Positions 1 to 12,906 are shown, numbered from the stretch's first letter. The stretch: 64,000 nt of DNA from Turritopsis dohrnii (GCA_027922465.2 BQMF02000590.1:169238-233237); one strand, 5' to 3'. Made by a program: numbers and translations. Notes: generated by a model not told the origin, from the sequence alone.

Positions 1-55
1 ATATCTCCGTGCGGGCTACCATCTTAATGAATTTCATTTTACCATAACAGACTTG

Positions 56-885
56 TACACATATTAATAGTCGATTCTCTGTCTGTCTGTCTGTTTGTTT
101 GTCAGTCACGCAAAATGGTAGATTGAGTTGTGAGCAAAATTATTTCTTTTTTTGTGTGCGATGCGAGTTTGAAACAAATACATTGCAACCCCCAATCGAA
201 CGTGACTTTTTTTGGCTGATGAACTAATAGGAATAATGTTTTGTTTTTATTATTATTGTTAGTTTTATATTCCACGTTGACTTGGCTTTGAAAACAGTAC
301 ATCAACTAAAAACAAAGAAACTAACTGATTAAACATTTCGGACATAAAAGCAGCAGTGGCAGAATGTGGCAGCATGTGCGGTTTGCCAGTGTATCCTAAC
401 GCTTGCCTGACTGTCTGAGACGGGTGAACATTTTTTCATAAAAACCGATTGGTAAAAAAAGAGTATCATGAAAGAAAATATTTTTTTGCTTTTGTCTTAA
501 TAGTTGTCTTAATTTCTTTTAATCGATTTCTTTGAATCTATTTTAGTCAGATCGAACATTTTTTTATTCACTTTATTCATTTAGCATGTGCCTTTTTCTC
601 TTTCTTCCTGTGTGATCTTTTTAAAAAGAAAAACCATTTCCCCCTTACGTTTGATCGCACCCATGTTAGAGCGCGTAACTCTTTTAAAACAAAAGCTAAT
701 AAGAAGTTGAAGTTTCCTCTCTCTACGTTTTGAGTGTATTGTTACACTGATAAAAGCTTGGTTTTACCAGAGGTTATGACTTCCAATCTGCTTCTGGTTG
801 AACACAAGTTGTACGAGACGTTTATTGATACAGTGATACAGAGCAGGTGGACATGGGCGGCGAGCGACGCCGCCTTGGTGGCTAG
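56..885 (+). mobile_element. Non-autonomous Helitron, copy 1
   Basis: The 3' end carries the hairpin GGCGGCGAGCGACGCCGCC (7-bp stem, 5-nt loop), then TTGGTGG and a terminal CTAG at 882-885 followed by T, the classic Helitron 3' structure. The 5' end aligns with TCTATATATTAATAG of the other copies, but its first bases have decayed (TA for TC). The interior is closely similar to the copy at 44880-45703. No coding capacity is visible, so it would depend on RepHel supplied elsewhere. Confidence 0.85.
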
Positions 886-1349
886 TAATTATAATAACTG
901 TTTATTTCCAACAATGAAAATAGGGCATCTCCATATTTACAACATGGCTCTTCGTCCCAATAAATACATACATAATATAAAAAGAAAAGAAATATTAAAC
1001 AACATTTTTATTTATATGACAAAAAATTTATAAAACATCATAACTATTAAAAGGTGATAAAATCGTTAAATTTGTAACTGGCATATGTGCAAATTCACAA
1101 GGACAGATAAAGATTGGAATTGTACATAAATGGAGAGGAAAATGAAGGTTGCACATAGTCCAGTAATAAATGAAAGGATAAAATGTAAATTTACTCACTC
1201 CAGTTAAGACAGTACAGCAGTAGAGAATTCAAAAGCAATGGAAGAGAGAAGTTGGAAGGTGGAATTGCAACTGTTAAGAAGAGATCTAGGAGTAAGCCAA
1301 TACTTGGTACGATAAAAAGTTAAATCAGATACTAAATTCAGGTATGAAA
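886..1349. other. AT-rich intergenic stretch
   Basis: I see no gene, repeat terminus or RNA gene here. It separates the first Helitron from the 3' end of the minus-strand LINE. Confidence 0.5.
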
Positions 1350-3650
1350 CTAAATACTACTGATGTTTCTTGCAAATGCAAGGTCAAGTTGATATCGTTT
1401 AACTAAACGTGAAAATGTTTTATAATTCTTTTCTGTTCTTATATTAACTGGTAGGTCATTGAAAATTTTACTAACTAAGACCTTAAATGTTTTTGTGTCC
1501 ATATTTGATGGCAGTGAATGCTTATTAATATTATGAAGTCTTACGTCTCTAGGTTTGAAAGTCAGCTTTAGATATTCTGGGAAAGTTTCATCGTAAATCG
1601 CTTTATGCGCTAATTTTAATTGGCAATAGTTAATTCGTTCGATCGTTGGTATCCAGCAAAGATTTATAACATCCCAAGTACGAGAATATCTTTGCGTAAC
1701 AAACGAAGCAGCTGATCTCATCACTTTTTGTAAGCGGTTAATTTCGATATGGTTAGCATTTGCAAGTAGTGGTAAAGCATAGTCTACTTTGGATAACACC
1801 TGTGTTTCAGCCAGTTGCTTTCATCTGTTGTAGTTAGCATATCTTTTCAATATACGGAATACGGATAGTTAAGCAAAGCATGATTTCACAACTTCATTTA
1901 TGTGAGTCTTCCAAGATAAGTTCTCATCAAAATTAACACCTAATACCTTCCAGTTTCTTACTCTTTTGATGGATCCATTATCTACTGCAATTTTATATGC
2001 ATTAATGTCTGAAAGATTATGAATGTCATACATTCTTCTTGTTGCAAATAACATCGATTTTGTTTTATCAAGATTGAAAATCATATTTTTGCTTTTGGGG
2101 TACTGCAACATATCTTGCATAACTTTTTCAAGCTTTGAAGCATTTTGATTTAGTTTCGACGGTCGGAAATGTTCGTAACAGGTAGTGTCATCAGCATATT
2201 GGCAGATGTTAGTTTCAATCAAGTTTTGCATGTCAGATACGTACAAGTTAAAAAGAATTGGGCCCAACACAGAGCCTTGCGGAACACCAAATTCTACTGG
2301 CTTTCTCTGTGAAGATTTCTCGTTCACTTGAACAAACTGTCGTCTTTCACACAAATAACTACAAATATGCTTAACTGAGGTTTTATCAAAACCAAGGTTG
2401 ATCAGGTTTTGTAGTATAGTAGAGTAATTTACGGTATTGAATGCTTAAGAACAGTCAGCAAATATGGCCATGGTGATTTCCCCACGGTTTATTGCTTTAA
2501 TAATATCATCGCGTAATTTCAGTAGTATTGTTGTTGTAGAATGAGATTTCCGAATACCAGACATGGATTCTTTTAAGATTTGTTCTTTTTTTTGATGGGC
2601 CATTATACGTTCAAAGACTTTGTAAAGCACTGGTAAAATTGATATAGGCCGGTAATCATTGTTACTTTCTGGGTTTCGTATTTTTGGAACCGGTGTTACT
2701 TTCGCGATTTTCCATTGATGTGGAAATTTTTCTTGATGCAAAGCAGAGTTTATAATGTGTGAGAGTGGTGATGCTATGATATCTGCTACAGATTTTATGA
2801 TAGAAGTTGGTATATTATCTGGACTGGTGGAACAGTCGCCCCTCAATGATTTAATTTCCTTTACTATCTCTTCATATGTAACGTTTTTAAATTTGAAGGC
2901 ATTGACGGATGAATAATTAGCTTCCTCAACAAGTTTATGAAGTACATCTTGATTAACAGGCTTAGCACCAGTAATGCGTTATGCAGTGCCGATGAAATGA
3001 TTCTTTAGTGAATTTGGATTAGCAACAATGTTTTTCAAATTTGGATCCAAAATTCTGTGTATGATTTTCCAGACCTCCGGCTGATAAAAAACACCAAAAA
3101 GAATATCGCTGTTTCTATTTTTTCCCTTAAGTTCGAACCATAATGTTTCAATATCAGTGTCTTTATTAGATAAGTCATCTCTAGGTGTTACCTCTATATC
3201 GTCACCTATATAGGCAGCTACACCACCTCCTAATTTATTTTTTCGATTTTGGTGAAGTAATTGAAGTCCAGGAATTTGGACATAATCGAGTTGGTATTTA
3301 TTTGATGTTAACCATATCTCACTTAATGTATACACATCAAAAGGATAGTCATTCACATATGCGGTGCATTCAGAGAAAGTTGATATGAGCGACTGTGTAT
3401 TTAAATGCATTACCTTTAAATACGATTTTTCCTTGAACTTTTCTTGTAGATTTTGAAGCATACCATCGTTGGATTCAATAAATTCACTTGAATCTGCAGT
3501 GTCAGGGATAAAACGACAGTTACTGAACGGTAGCTCATGAAAATTGCAAGAATCGCATGTCCATTTTACTGGTGCAGCTGATGTTATGCTCTTTGCCTTT
3601 GTCACGGGTAAATTAGAACAAGTAACATGTGTAAGTTCTAAACACAGTGT
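1350..3650 (-). pseudogene. CR1-like LINE ORF2 (PHD finger, endonuclease, reverse transcriptase), degraded
   Basis: Read on the minus strand, the order is as follows. A Cys/His cluster at about 3655-3540 fits a PHD-type finger (CTLC, HVTC, WTCDSC). An APE endonuclease start follows (VMHLNTQSL, LSEIWL, GGGVAAYI). Then comes the reverse transcriptase (VTPVPKIRNPESNNDYRPIS, GVPQGSVLGPILFNLY, and an intact YADD at about 2175-2200), and last the LINE C-terminal region (VLGVNFDENLSWKTHI, then 1799-1350). Frame breaks lie near 2980, 2445 and 1860. The endonuclease jumps from its middle straight to the linker, so its C-terminal half appears deleted. A PHD finger before the endonuclease is typical of CR1/Jockey-group elements. 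Non-functional. Confidence 0.85.
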
Positions 3651-3660
3651 GCACAGGAGA

Positions 3661-5415
3661 CGTTTTCTATTATTTCCAAGGCCAATACTACATATTTAGG
3701 AGATGAAGCTTTTTTGTTTAAAGTTTTTTTGATGATTGCATTCTGCGGACTATACGGAGTTGTTTATTGAAACCGGGTCCAGGATTTAATTCTATATCAC
3801 CAGATTCTAAGATAATGTTAAACGTTGCTACACTATTGGGATAATAATCAACTGTAGATTTGGCTCTTTTAATATGTCTTTTAATTTCAATTTCCTTCAG
3901 ATAGCTTTTTCATTGTAATGTACTACCTTTGGATACATCTTGTTTACTTGATACAGTTTGTAAGATAATGATTATACTAATTATCAGCAAAATATATTTC
4001 ATTTTGTGTTGCAACGGTTTCTATTTGTTGATTTATGAGAACGATGTGTAGCATAAACATTAACTCTGAAATTCCAACCGAAAGCAACAAACATCCAACA
4101 TAAAAAATCTCTCACCAAAAATATCACCACAGTTAGTCCAGGATTCCAGCTATACACATAAATTCAGTACCAGGTACTATTCGAACATCCTCAAAACGAT
4201 CAAAGCATTAATCAACATAACTATCATAGACCTCAATTCAGAGCGCCAGAAACACGTCCATCCGCCATGACAAACGAACTATTAATTATATCTATTTACT
4301 TAGAACACAGTTAGTATGCTGGATAAATAGAGTTGGTTAACTGTTGTGAAGTAGCCTGAGGAGATTTGAGCTCAGATTAAAAATGTGAATGCTTTCTTTT
4401 TGTTATAAACTCTTTAGCTATAGAAATTCTGCCATTACGTTTGTGTTTTAAATTATCATTCATAAGGTAAATGTGCTCTTGAAGTTTCTTTTAGTTTGTT
4501 TTGGTCTCTTTCAATATCGTCATAGAATGTTTTCATATATTCAAAAATCTTTAGCTATACACATTCTATTATTAAGTTCATGTCTTCAGTTATTGTTTTA
4601 AGTTGAATATATGTTCTCGAAGTTCCTTTTTGTTTGTTTGTCATAATACGATTAGGTATTTGAATCATTATGTATTTGAAATCTTTTTTCTTTTAGATTA
4701 GCAAAATAAAAAATGCAATAACCATAAAGAAATGAAACTCATGGTGTCAATGGTTTGTGAAGAACAGATTATCAATTCTAAAAATTCTGTCCAATGTAAC
4801 TTCCACATGAAAGAAACACAGTTGCAAGGTATCGATTTGTTTTCAATTCACATTTCGTAATGTTATTCAATGTTTGCTTTTGTGTTCTGTATTATGTATT
4901 GCTTTTTTTACACTTCAATTCTATTCTGTGTATACAATATACACTTCTTTATTGGATTGGCATTTGCTTCTACATTAGATCTTCTGCATGTAAAAACATG
5001 ATTTTGGTCTGTAGTAGGGCATTTTAAGTGATGCAATGTTTGTTGCACGTCTCCAGGGTAAAAAATAATTTTACAAAACCTTCATTCAGTTCAGTTCCAG
5101 TGATACACATAGGCATTTATATTTATTATAATAAGATGTTGGATTCTTTGGTGTTTTATTATGTTTTGTTTTACGTAGAAGTTACTTTGCATTTTCTGTG
5201 TATCAAAAAATTGTTTTTGGTCAATAGTAGGGCATTCTAAGTATTGCGATGTTCGGATATAATTTGCTTCTCCAGGGTAAAAACTTGCATTCTGATTAGG
5301 TTAATAGTTAGGACATTGGTTTTGCATGTTTTCGCTGTTCGCTCTCGTTGAATATAGACGTATTAAGCATGCTCTTCAAAAAAATTTTAAAAATCTACAA
5401 AATAACTCTTTAAAA
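3661..5415. other. Gene-free AT-rich region with short dispersed repeats
   Basis: No supported gene. The first part may be the 5' region of the minus-strand LINE. A motif of about 45 bp containing TTTTGGTC...AGTAGGGCATT occurs at about 4985-5040 and 5195-5255. A diverged copy lies at about 12955-13025, on the far side of the LINE and mariner insertions. Confidence 0.4.
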
Positions 5416-6156
5416 ATGTCTGCATCAGAAAATTTTTCCCTCAATCAAATCTAAGAAATCTTTAGCAAACATGAAGACACATTAATCAAACAGTCAAATT
5501 GAAAGAATGGAAAAGAAGATTCAGCATGTTGTGGAAGAAAATGTAATATTAAAGAAGGAAGTAACGGACTTGAAAATATCGCTGCAGTTTCACAGTGACC
5601 TAGTTAAATATAAAAAGACGAAAATATAAAAATATAAAAAATATAAAAGACGAAAATTCAGAAGATATAAACCAGTTAAAAACTGGGAACAACAGTTTAA
5701 AGGAGAAGGTAGCAGAAATAGAAGATAGAAGTCGTCGAAACAACCTTGGTTTTGACAGGTTATCTGAAGATTCAAATCAAGACTGGAACATTTCAGAAAA
5801 AAAATTAAAGAGCTGCTTAAAAACAAACTTGGAATTAAAAAAGAAGTGGAAATAAAACTTGCTCATCATAGTGGTGCCAGTAAAAGATCAAATGGGGAAG
5901 AAAACATAAAACAAACAGTGGTGGTAAAGTTTTAAAATTCAAGGATAAAACTCTTATTGTTGAAAAATATAAAGAAAAAGAACTATGGAACAAGAAAATT
6001 TACATCAACGAAGATTTTTCGGAACACACACGTGAATTAAGAAAAAACCTTTTTCGAAAAGCGAAACAACTTCGAGAAGAAGGTAACTATGCACGTGTTT
6101 TACACAACAAATTAATTGTTAAAGAAAATCATGAAAGAGTGCAAGGTTCTCATTGA
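5416..6156 (+). pseudogene. LINE ORF1 (coiled-coil RNA-binding protein), frameshifted
   Basis: The frames pieced together give a basic protein with a coiled coil (MEKKIQHVVEENVILKKEV). It then has an RRM-like ORF1 core (EIEDRSRRNN, KELLKNKLGI, IYINEDFSEHTRELRK, KAKQLREEGNYARV) and ends VQGSH. The motif ENRSRRNNL followed by a W and a basic C-terminal domain is characteristic of L1-type ORF1 (Transposase_22), which chaperones LINE RNA. Several stops and frame changes lie at 5452-5940. The ORF2 start follows 64 bp downstream. I chose the ATG at 5416 because the reading frame into the coiled coil begins there. Confidence 0.75.
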
Positions 6157-6219
6157 GTATAGTTGCACAACACTCAATCATGTTGTTATTTTATTTGATA
6201 GATAAAGCTCTCACTCACA

Positions 6220-6933
6220 ATGGCTACCAGTGATTTCGAACAAATACTATTCAATCCACTTACGTCAGAAAATTCGCAATTTGAAGATAATAATGACCCA
6301 GATATTCATTATTTCAATGAAGTTCATTCTTTGAATTTTGATACAAAATACATGTATCAAGTAGAAACAAAAGAATTTCTAAAAGAATCAAATAGATATG
6401 AGAATCTTTCGCTCTTTCACTTAAATATTAGGAGTCTTAAGGCTAATTTTGAAAATCTTAAGGAACTCTTAAAAGATAGTGGAAACTCTTTCAATATCTT
6501 ATGCATTACAGAGACCTGGGTCAGTGATAAAGAATTTTAGAATAATTCCACCTAGTCTCCCCATGTTTAATGCTATCCATTCTGAAAGAAAAATAAATAA
6601 GCACGGTGGAGGAGTCCTGATATACGTCAGAAATGATTGAAAATATAAAATAGGCAATGATCTCTATATCTCTGATTGCTGTGTTGCAAATCGATATCAA
6701 TTGAAATAATGATGAAAAACTCAAAAAGTAACTAGTAACTTGTTACCGAATACCAAATCGTAACGCAGCAGGCTTTACCAAGCACATAGAAAAAATCTTC
6801 CAAAAAGCCTCCACAGAAGGCAAAAAGTATTTCATTCTAGGAGACTTTAATTTAGATTGCTTGAATTTTAATGAAAATGCTGACATTAGGCACTTTTATA
6901 ATACTGCATTTTTACATGGAGCTTATTCACTGA
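6220..6933 (+). pseudogene. LINE ORF2, part 1: APE endonuclease
   Basis: Starts at an ATG shortly after ORF1. Endonuclease motifs are LFHLNIRSL, LCITETWVS and, after frameshifts, ILGDFNLDCL, ending in frame with YSL at 6933. The next bases belong to a Helitron on the opposite strand. The ORF2 reading frame resumes at 8570 with TRPTKVSATSATLIENIL, so both parts are one element split by the insertion. A stop at 6538-6540 and frame changes at 6600-6800 make it inactive. Confidence 0.85.
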
Positions 6934-8569
6934 CTAGTATCCCGTGTAAAAACTTTTTACTGTTGCATTTCTCAAAACGACGCATCGCTCACACCCATGT
7001 CGAACATTTATAGAAATAAAAAGTTATCATAATCGGCGCTGTGCATACCACTTCTAATTTAGGGAGTGAAATATTTAACTTTTTTTAAACGGTTTTTCCT
7101 ACATATTTGACGTTAGGCGACACTATTTTTTGATCTAACGTCATTATTAAAATGTCGTAAGATTTCAGTTCATCGTGAAAAGAGAAAGAGGTGATTACGA
7201 AACATAAAATGTAGATTTTGACACAGACACAAAAAAACCTCATGTCACGATGGATGAAGTGGCTGCTGTATTTGTTGGTTGGCGCATAGCAAAGGGCAAT
7301 AGGTGGGAATTTTGTTCTTACAGTCTTGAATGATAATGGGTGGTAAACAAAGCTGCCTTGGCGTGTAGTGAAAAATAAAAACGCCAAAGGAAATATGAAT
7401 GATAAACGGAATTATACCTGCTAACGTTGCTTCTTTACTCCAATAAGATTCGATAGCATTCGTTATTTCATTAGTCAGTTCTTTACCAAACACCCTTCAT
7501 ATTACAATGTCGAATTTATCTATTCTTTCATAATTAATTTTACCTAAAAAAGAAGATTTCTATTAATAATAAACCTATCATAAAAACATATTTAGCAACA
7601 TATACGCACAAACAAAAGCAAACTCAAAGAACGAACGCAAACTTGAAGCAAACATATGAGTAGGAACAGGGAATATTTATTAAAAGATCATGAGTTTAGC
7701 TTCAGCCTACCAAACAGTCAAAAAAGAAATAAAAGATATGTTATGAAGAAGAATAAAAACGCCATGTAAATGATATGCAGAATTATACCTGCTAATGTTG
7801 CTTCTTTATCCACTAAGAATCTATACCATTCGTTATTTTAATAGTCTGTTCTTTACCAAAACACTCAAGCATTTAGACTTGTTAAATTCTTTCGTAATTA
7901 TTTTAAACTAAAAAAAAAAAGATTTCCATGAGCAATGAAAACCATATCATAATAAACAAAATGCTACACATACACACAAACAAAAAAGGAAAGCAAAATA
8001 AAACAAAACACAAACTTGATTTCTTATCCAAATCGGAAAGCAAACATAGAAAAAGTTATTAAATTATCATGAGTATAGTTCCAGCCTACCAAACAGTCAA
8101 AAATGAATTAAATGGAAAAAGACGAAAACAGTCTCAAAACTTTGATTTTTGATTCAGTTCTTCCGTGAATTTACTTACACTTGTTAATTCAATCTTTACG
8201 ATACGATTTTTCTCCGAAAACTACTAAAACAATAAAATTAAAGATCTTTGTTTTAAAAAAAACTATCTTTGTGTTCGTGAAACTTTTTGTTTTTACTGCT
8301 ACAAAATGATCGTTAACCAATTTCGAACGAAGAACATTGCATTGCTTGGGCTTCTCCATTGACGTTTTTCGGCAGATTTTCAGCGCGAAACCAAAAAAGA
8401 ACCAAACGGAGGAGCATATACTAATCGTGGATGTGCACACAGTACACTCAGTTACTCACTTTCTAAAGATGCTGTGTTGAATTTTCCATAGAAACATTTC
8501 GTCCCCAGTCTTTTTTCACACTTACCAAGTTAAATGTGTTACACACGATTGCGGATTATTATAAGTAGA
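6934..8569 (-). mobile_element. Non-autonomous Helitron inserted in LINE ORF2
   Basis: On the minus strand it begins TCTACTTATAATAATCCGC, flanked by A, and ends with hairpin GTAAAAAGTTTTTAC, then ACGGGATACTAG, flanked by T. Removing 6934-8569 joins A(6933) to TT(8570) as the codon ATT. This gives SLITRPTKV, the usual LINE endonuclease sequence, so the insertion is exact at an A^T dinucleotide without target duplication, as known for Helitrons. The interior holds a diverged tandem duplication. No RepHel coding is seen. Confidence 0.9.
7379..8110. repeat. Diverged direct duplication inside the Helitron
   Basis: Two copies of about 350-370 bp, at roughly 7379-7750 and 7757-8110, share landmarks in the same order: ATTATACCTGCTAA, TTCTTTACCAAA, CATATCATAA and CAGCCTACCAAACAGTCAAA. 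Differences are frequent, so the duplication is old. Confidence 0.7.
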
Positions 8570-10901
8570 TTACTAGGCCTACAAAGGTTTCTGCAACATC
8601 AGCTACTCTGATTGAGAACATCTTAACAAATTGTGTATTTGATGAAACCTTAAAGAAAGGAATTATAAAGTCGGCCATCTCAGATCATTCCCAATATTTA
8701 CAGTTTTTAACACAAGTGAAAATTTAAAAACAGAAACAAACATCACTTTGAATAAAAGAAATTTCAGTGAAACAAACAAACAAAAGTATAAAAATGAATT
8801 AGGGCACATTGATTGGAGCATTTAAAAAAACCATGATAACGTGAATGACTCATATGAAAAATTTTATTCAATTTTCTACAAAATATATAACAAACACTTT
8901 ACCATCAAGAAAATAAAACTCAAGGAAAAAGATCTTCAAGCACCCTGGATTACAAGAAGAATATAAAAATGTTCTAAAGAGAAAGAAAAAATTTATATTA
9001 AATATTTGAAGAAAAAAACAACTGAATCAGAGAAAGCTTACAAAAGTTACAAAAATCTATTCGAAAAATTGAGAAAACGGTCAAAGCAACACTATTACGC
9101 ATCACAGATAAAAAAATATAAAAGAAACTCAAAAAAATGTGGGAAATCATGAAAGAAGTAACTGGAAAGATGAAAATTAAATCAACCGATTTGCCAAAAA
9201 TAGTAAAAACCGATCAAGGCACTACGGAAGACAAAACTGTTAAAGCAAATGAATTCAACAAATTTTATGCTAATATTGGACCAAAACTTGCTCAAAGTAT
9301 TCCTAAAGGAAACAAAAACTTTCAAAATTACCTTATCAATGTCAATGGAAGGTTAGGCAATAACCAATTAACGTTTCAAGATTTTGAATTTGCGTTCAGA
9401 TCGCTAAAAGGAAACAAAGCCACTGGATTTGATGATCTAAACAGCAATATTATTTTATACGTATACGATGTAATAAAAGATCCGCTCTTTTACATCTGTA
9501 AATTTTCTTTTAAAGAAGGAATATTTCCTGATAAATTGAAAATAGCAAAAGTTACACCAGTTTTCAAGACAGGAGATACTTCTGATATTGGAAATTATAG
9601 GCCAATATCCGTTCTGCCAGTTATTTCGAAAATCCTAGAAAAGATTATGTACAACAAGGTATACAACTACTTAACACATCATAAACTAATATACTCTAAA
9701 CAGTTCGGTTTCAAAAAAATACCTCTACTGAACATGCTATCCTGAAATTAGTAGATGAAATAACTGCTTCTTTCTCACAAGGTAAGATCACTGTTGGTGT
9801 ATTCGTAGATCTGTCAAAAGCTTTTGATACAGTTGACCACAACATACTCTTAGAAAATCTTAAATATTATGGACTCCATGGAAAAATATTTGAATGGTTC
9901 CAAAGATATTTGAGAAATCGGAAACAATATATTGCGTATGGACACATAAAAATTACAAAAGCACTAGATATTACTTGTGGAGTTCCCAAAGGGTCAATCT
10001 TAGGGCCACTACTATTTCTTATGTATGTGAATGATCTTTATAAATCATCTACAGAACTTACACAAGTTATGTTTGCTGATAATACAAATTTATTTTATTC
10101 CCACAAAAACTTTGCAGAACTTTTTTCAACAATAAATTTAGAGCTTACGAAAGTAGCTGAATGGTTTAAAGCATTGAATATAAGCAAAACAAAGTACTCT
10201 ATTTTCCATCCATCATATAAAAAGCGGTTCATTCCAGCGATTATTGCGGAAATAAAATCAACAATACTTGCATTAAACGGTAAACTGGAACTAAATTTCT
10301 AGGAGTTATGTTAGATGAAACTACTACTACTGCTACTAAAGTTTCTAAATATATTGGTATATTATATAAGGCAAGACCCTTATCGACGAAACAACTGCTA
10401 ATACAACTTTATTATGCGTTTATTTATTCTCACATATACTATGCAAATATTGCTTGGGCTAGTACGTCCAAATCAAAATTGTTGCCTCTTTATCGACTTC
10501 AAAAACATGCTATGCGTGTTATAAATTACAAAAACCGTCATGCAAATGTTAAACCACTTTTTGATAATCTCAAAACTTTCACTATCTATCCAATTAACGT
10601 TTATCAAATTCTATGTCTTATGTATAAATGCAAAACTAAAACTGCGCCGTCCACATTTCACCGTTTTTATACTATTAAGGTAGTGAGTAAATACACAACC
10701 ACATTTGCGAGAATATTATGTGAGCCATATTGTCGCAATAAACTTAGTCAATTTAACATATCTTTTCGTGCTCCACATTTGTGGAACATACCCATTGTAC
10801 CAAAAGACACCCTACAGGATTGCAAACCCTATTTAAATTTTAAGCATAAACTTAAGGTTATGCTCCTACAGCACTCCGACAACATGGAACAATATTTTTA
10901 A
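8570..10901 (+). pseudogene. LINE ORF2, part 2: reverse transcriptase and C-terminus
   Basis: Resumes the endonuclease (RPTKVSATSATLIEN). The RT follows: KVTPVFKTGDTSDIGNYRPI (about 9545), LSKAFDTVDHNILL (about 9815), CGVPKGSILGPLLFLMYVND (about 9975), and FADN at about 10073 in place of F/YADD. The second catalytic Asp is therefore Asn. The C-terminal region (LQKHAMRVIN, FRAPHLWN) ends at 10901. Frame breaks are near 9735 and 10305; at the latter the usual ENLSWK segment is replaced by ACT-rich repeats. It belongs to the CR1/L2-like group of the Jockey superfamily, judged by motifs only. Inactive. Confidence 0.88.
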
Positions 10902-11074
10902 TACGCGTTTTATTTTACGGCCAATTACTCTTTTAAAGATAAATTGTAAACAAATTTCTTACGTAATCAAATTCAGAAATGTCTCAACAAGAACTAGCAT
11001 AAAAGATTCTCCATGATAAGATCACCTTGATTTTCTGCGAGTTATCCTTGTTTCTCTATGAGTTTACAAGAATA

Positions 11075-12906
11075 TGAACGTGTGTAAAAAAAAAACGCCC
11101 CAAAATTAAAGATTTGACGTAGCCTTTTGTCTTTACCCTAGTTATTTTAAACTTTGTGGAAATGATTTACAATCTATATTTTATAATCACCTGAAATTTT
11201 TTTATCAAACTATGTTTCGTTTCGAAGATATGACCATTTTCCAAAAAGGTATCCAAACTCACTTGTTTATAGAATTGACGTCAATAACGATCTATTATTT
11301 TCCTTATCTTACAAATTTTAGGTTAGCAGAAATTATGAAAACAAAATTATATAAAACCATCAAGCATACAGACTTTCAAAAGTGAAAATGACTAAGCAAA
11401 AAGTGTTCAAGAATAAAGCATCTTGATTGAAGATCCATTGCAATCTCTAACTGCTTCCAATCTGTTGGGGAACTCTCTCATCGCTTTCCGGATCTCTCCG
11501 AGATTTGATGCACACTTTTTCCAAACAGATCTGATTTTCAAGATCATTTCCTCTTCACTTTCGAATGGTTTGTGGATCCTTCCTTCATAGACCATTGACT
11601 TGACTTTGTTCCAGAAATAATAATCCAAAGGGTTACAGTCAGGTGACTTTGGTGGCCATTATTGGTCCTTTTTTACAAAACGTCTTGGCATGGTCTCGTT
11701 GAGAAAATCTTGTACCAAGTTGCTCGTATGAGATGTCGCTCCATCCTGGGTATAAATCCAATCATTTCTTGGATATACTTTGCTTATCGCAGGGAAAAGT
11801 TCTTTCATTAAATGGATTTTGTAATTGTGTGCATTGACTTTTAGACCTTTACGATTGACAAAGATTGGTTTGGTAACACCGTACCAAGTCAAAGCAGCTG
11901 AAACCATGACTTTAATTGATTGTGGGTTCGTTGAATGAAAAAGGTTTTCGTCAGGCACGTCTTTTTTTCTGTCCTTTAAAATAAACTCGATCGTTCTGAT
12001 TGTTTAAAGGAACTTGTAAGGGAAAATCGCTTTCATCTTGAAACACAGCTCGCTCGATCATTCGAGGGTTCTTTGAAAACTTTTCAAAGAGACCTGCGGC
12101 ACGCTCTACCCTTCAGTTTCTTGTCGAATTATTAATCTGTGGTGTCTTAAGTCTTTTAAATTGATTTAAGTGTTTTGCTCTAACTATTCTGCACACTGAA
12201 GAGTGAGAGATCTCAAGCTCTTTTGCGATGCTGCGTGGAGTAACATGTGTGCCAGGTTCGTCTTCTTGCGAACAAATCATTTCCTCGACAGCAGCTTCAT
12301 TTTCAGTTGTTCTTGCACTTCTTGGCCGTCCAGATCCTTTTTGTCTATCCATGGTTCCGTGCTTCTTGTATCGTTTTACTAAACGCTTGACTGATGATAA
12401 GTCCCATTTTTTCTCTGGGTTTTGTTTCCAAATCTTGTAGCAAGACACGCCTTTTTCTAAATAATGTTTAATGATCGCCTTGTCATCACTGGAAAAAACC
12501 ATGTTTTCGTACTCGTGAAGTTGCCGACAAAATGCAAATGCTGGTTGTTTTCTGTTGTTCCCGATTAACGATTTCAACAATGCAATGCCATCAGAAAATA
12601 ACAATGCAATAGCTTCATTCTGTTCCGAGGAAAAAGACTTAAAACAAAACCGTCAAAAAGCACAATGATGCACATTTCGGCTGAAAGAATCCTGCGACGT
12701 CAAACTCTGTAAACAAGTGCGTTCGAATACCTTTTCAGAAAATGGTCATATCTTCTAAACGAAACATAGCTTGGTCACGAAATTTTAAGTGGGTCATCTA
12801 ATATAGATGTTATATCGCATTCACAAAGTCTAAAGTCACTAGCGTAAAGACAAAAGGCTACATCAAATCTTAAAGTTTGGGGGCGTTTTTTTTTACACAC
12901 CCGGTA
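11075..12906 (-). mobile_element. Tc1/mariner-superfamily transposon with long TIRs
   Basis: TA dinucleotides flank both ends (11073-11074 and 12907-12908). Both termini carry GTGTGTAAAAAAA, then CGCCCC, GATTTGA and GTAGCCTTTTGTCTTTAC. Homology between the inverted ends continues for about 200 bp, to the shared stretch TATGTTTCGTTT...GATATGACCATTTTC. The outermost bases have decayed, more on the left. The transposase gene fills the interior on the minus strand. Confidence 0.88.
11407..12604 (-). pseudogene. Mariner-type transposase, frameshifted
   Basis: N-terminal helix-turn-helix pair (VKRLVKRYKKHG, then RGRP-like GSGRPRSARTT, SIAKELEISHSSVCRIV) lies at 12500-12150. The catalytic domain carries FQDESDF, YTQDGATSHTSN and SPDCNPLDYYFWN. 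By my count 34 residues separate the second and third Asp (DD34D, mariner-like). A stop lies at 12113, a frameshift at about 11955 in an A run, and a stop in place of a residue just before WPPKSPD at about 11656. The element is therefore dead, though its termini could still serve as substrate. Confidence 0.88.

Noticed and set aside
213..235. Hammerhead ribozyme core (CTGATGA), also at about 45018
   Set aside because: No GAAA partner and no stems at the required spacing.
6929..8576. ACTAG as a 5-bp target duplication of a cut-and-paste element
   Set aside because: The Helitron reading (A^T target, TC start, hairpin, CTAG end) restores the LINE codon exactly and explains all other copies.
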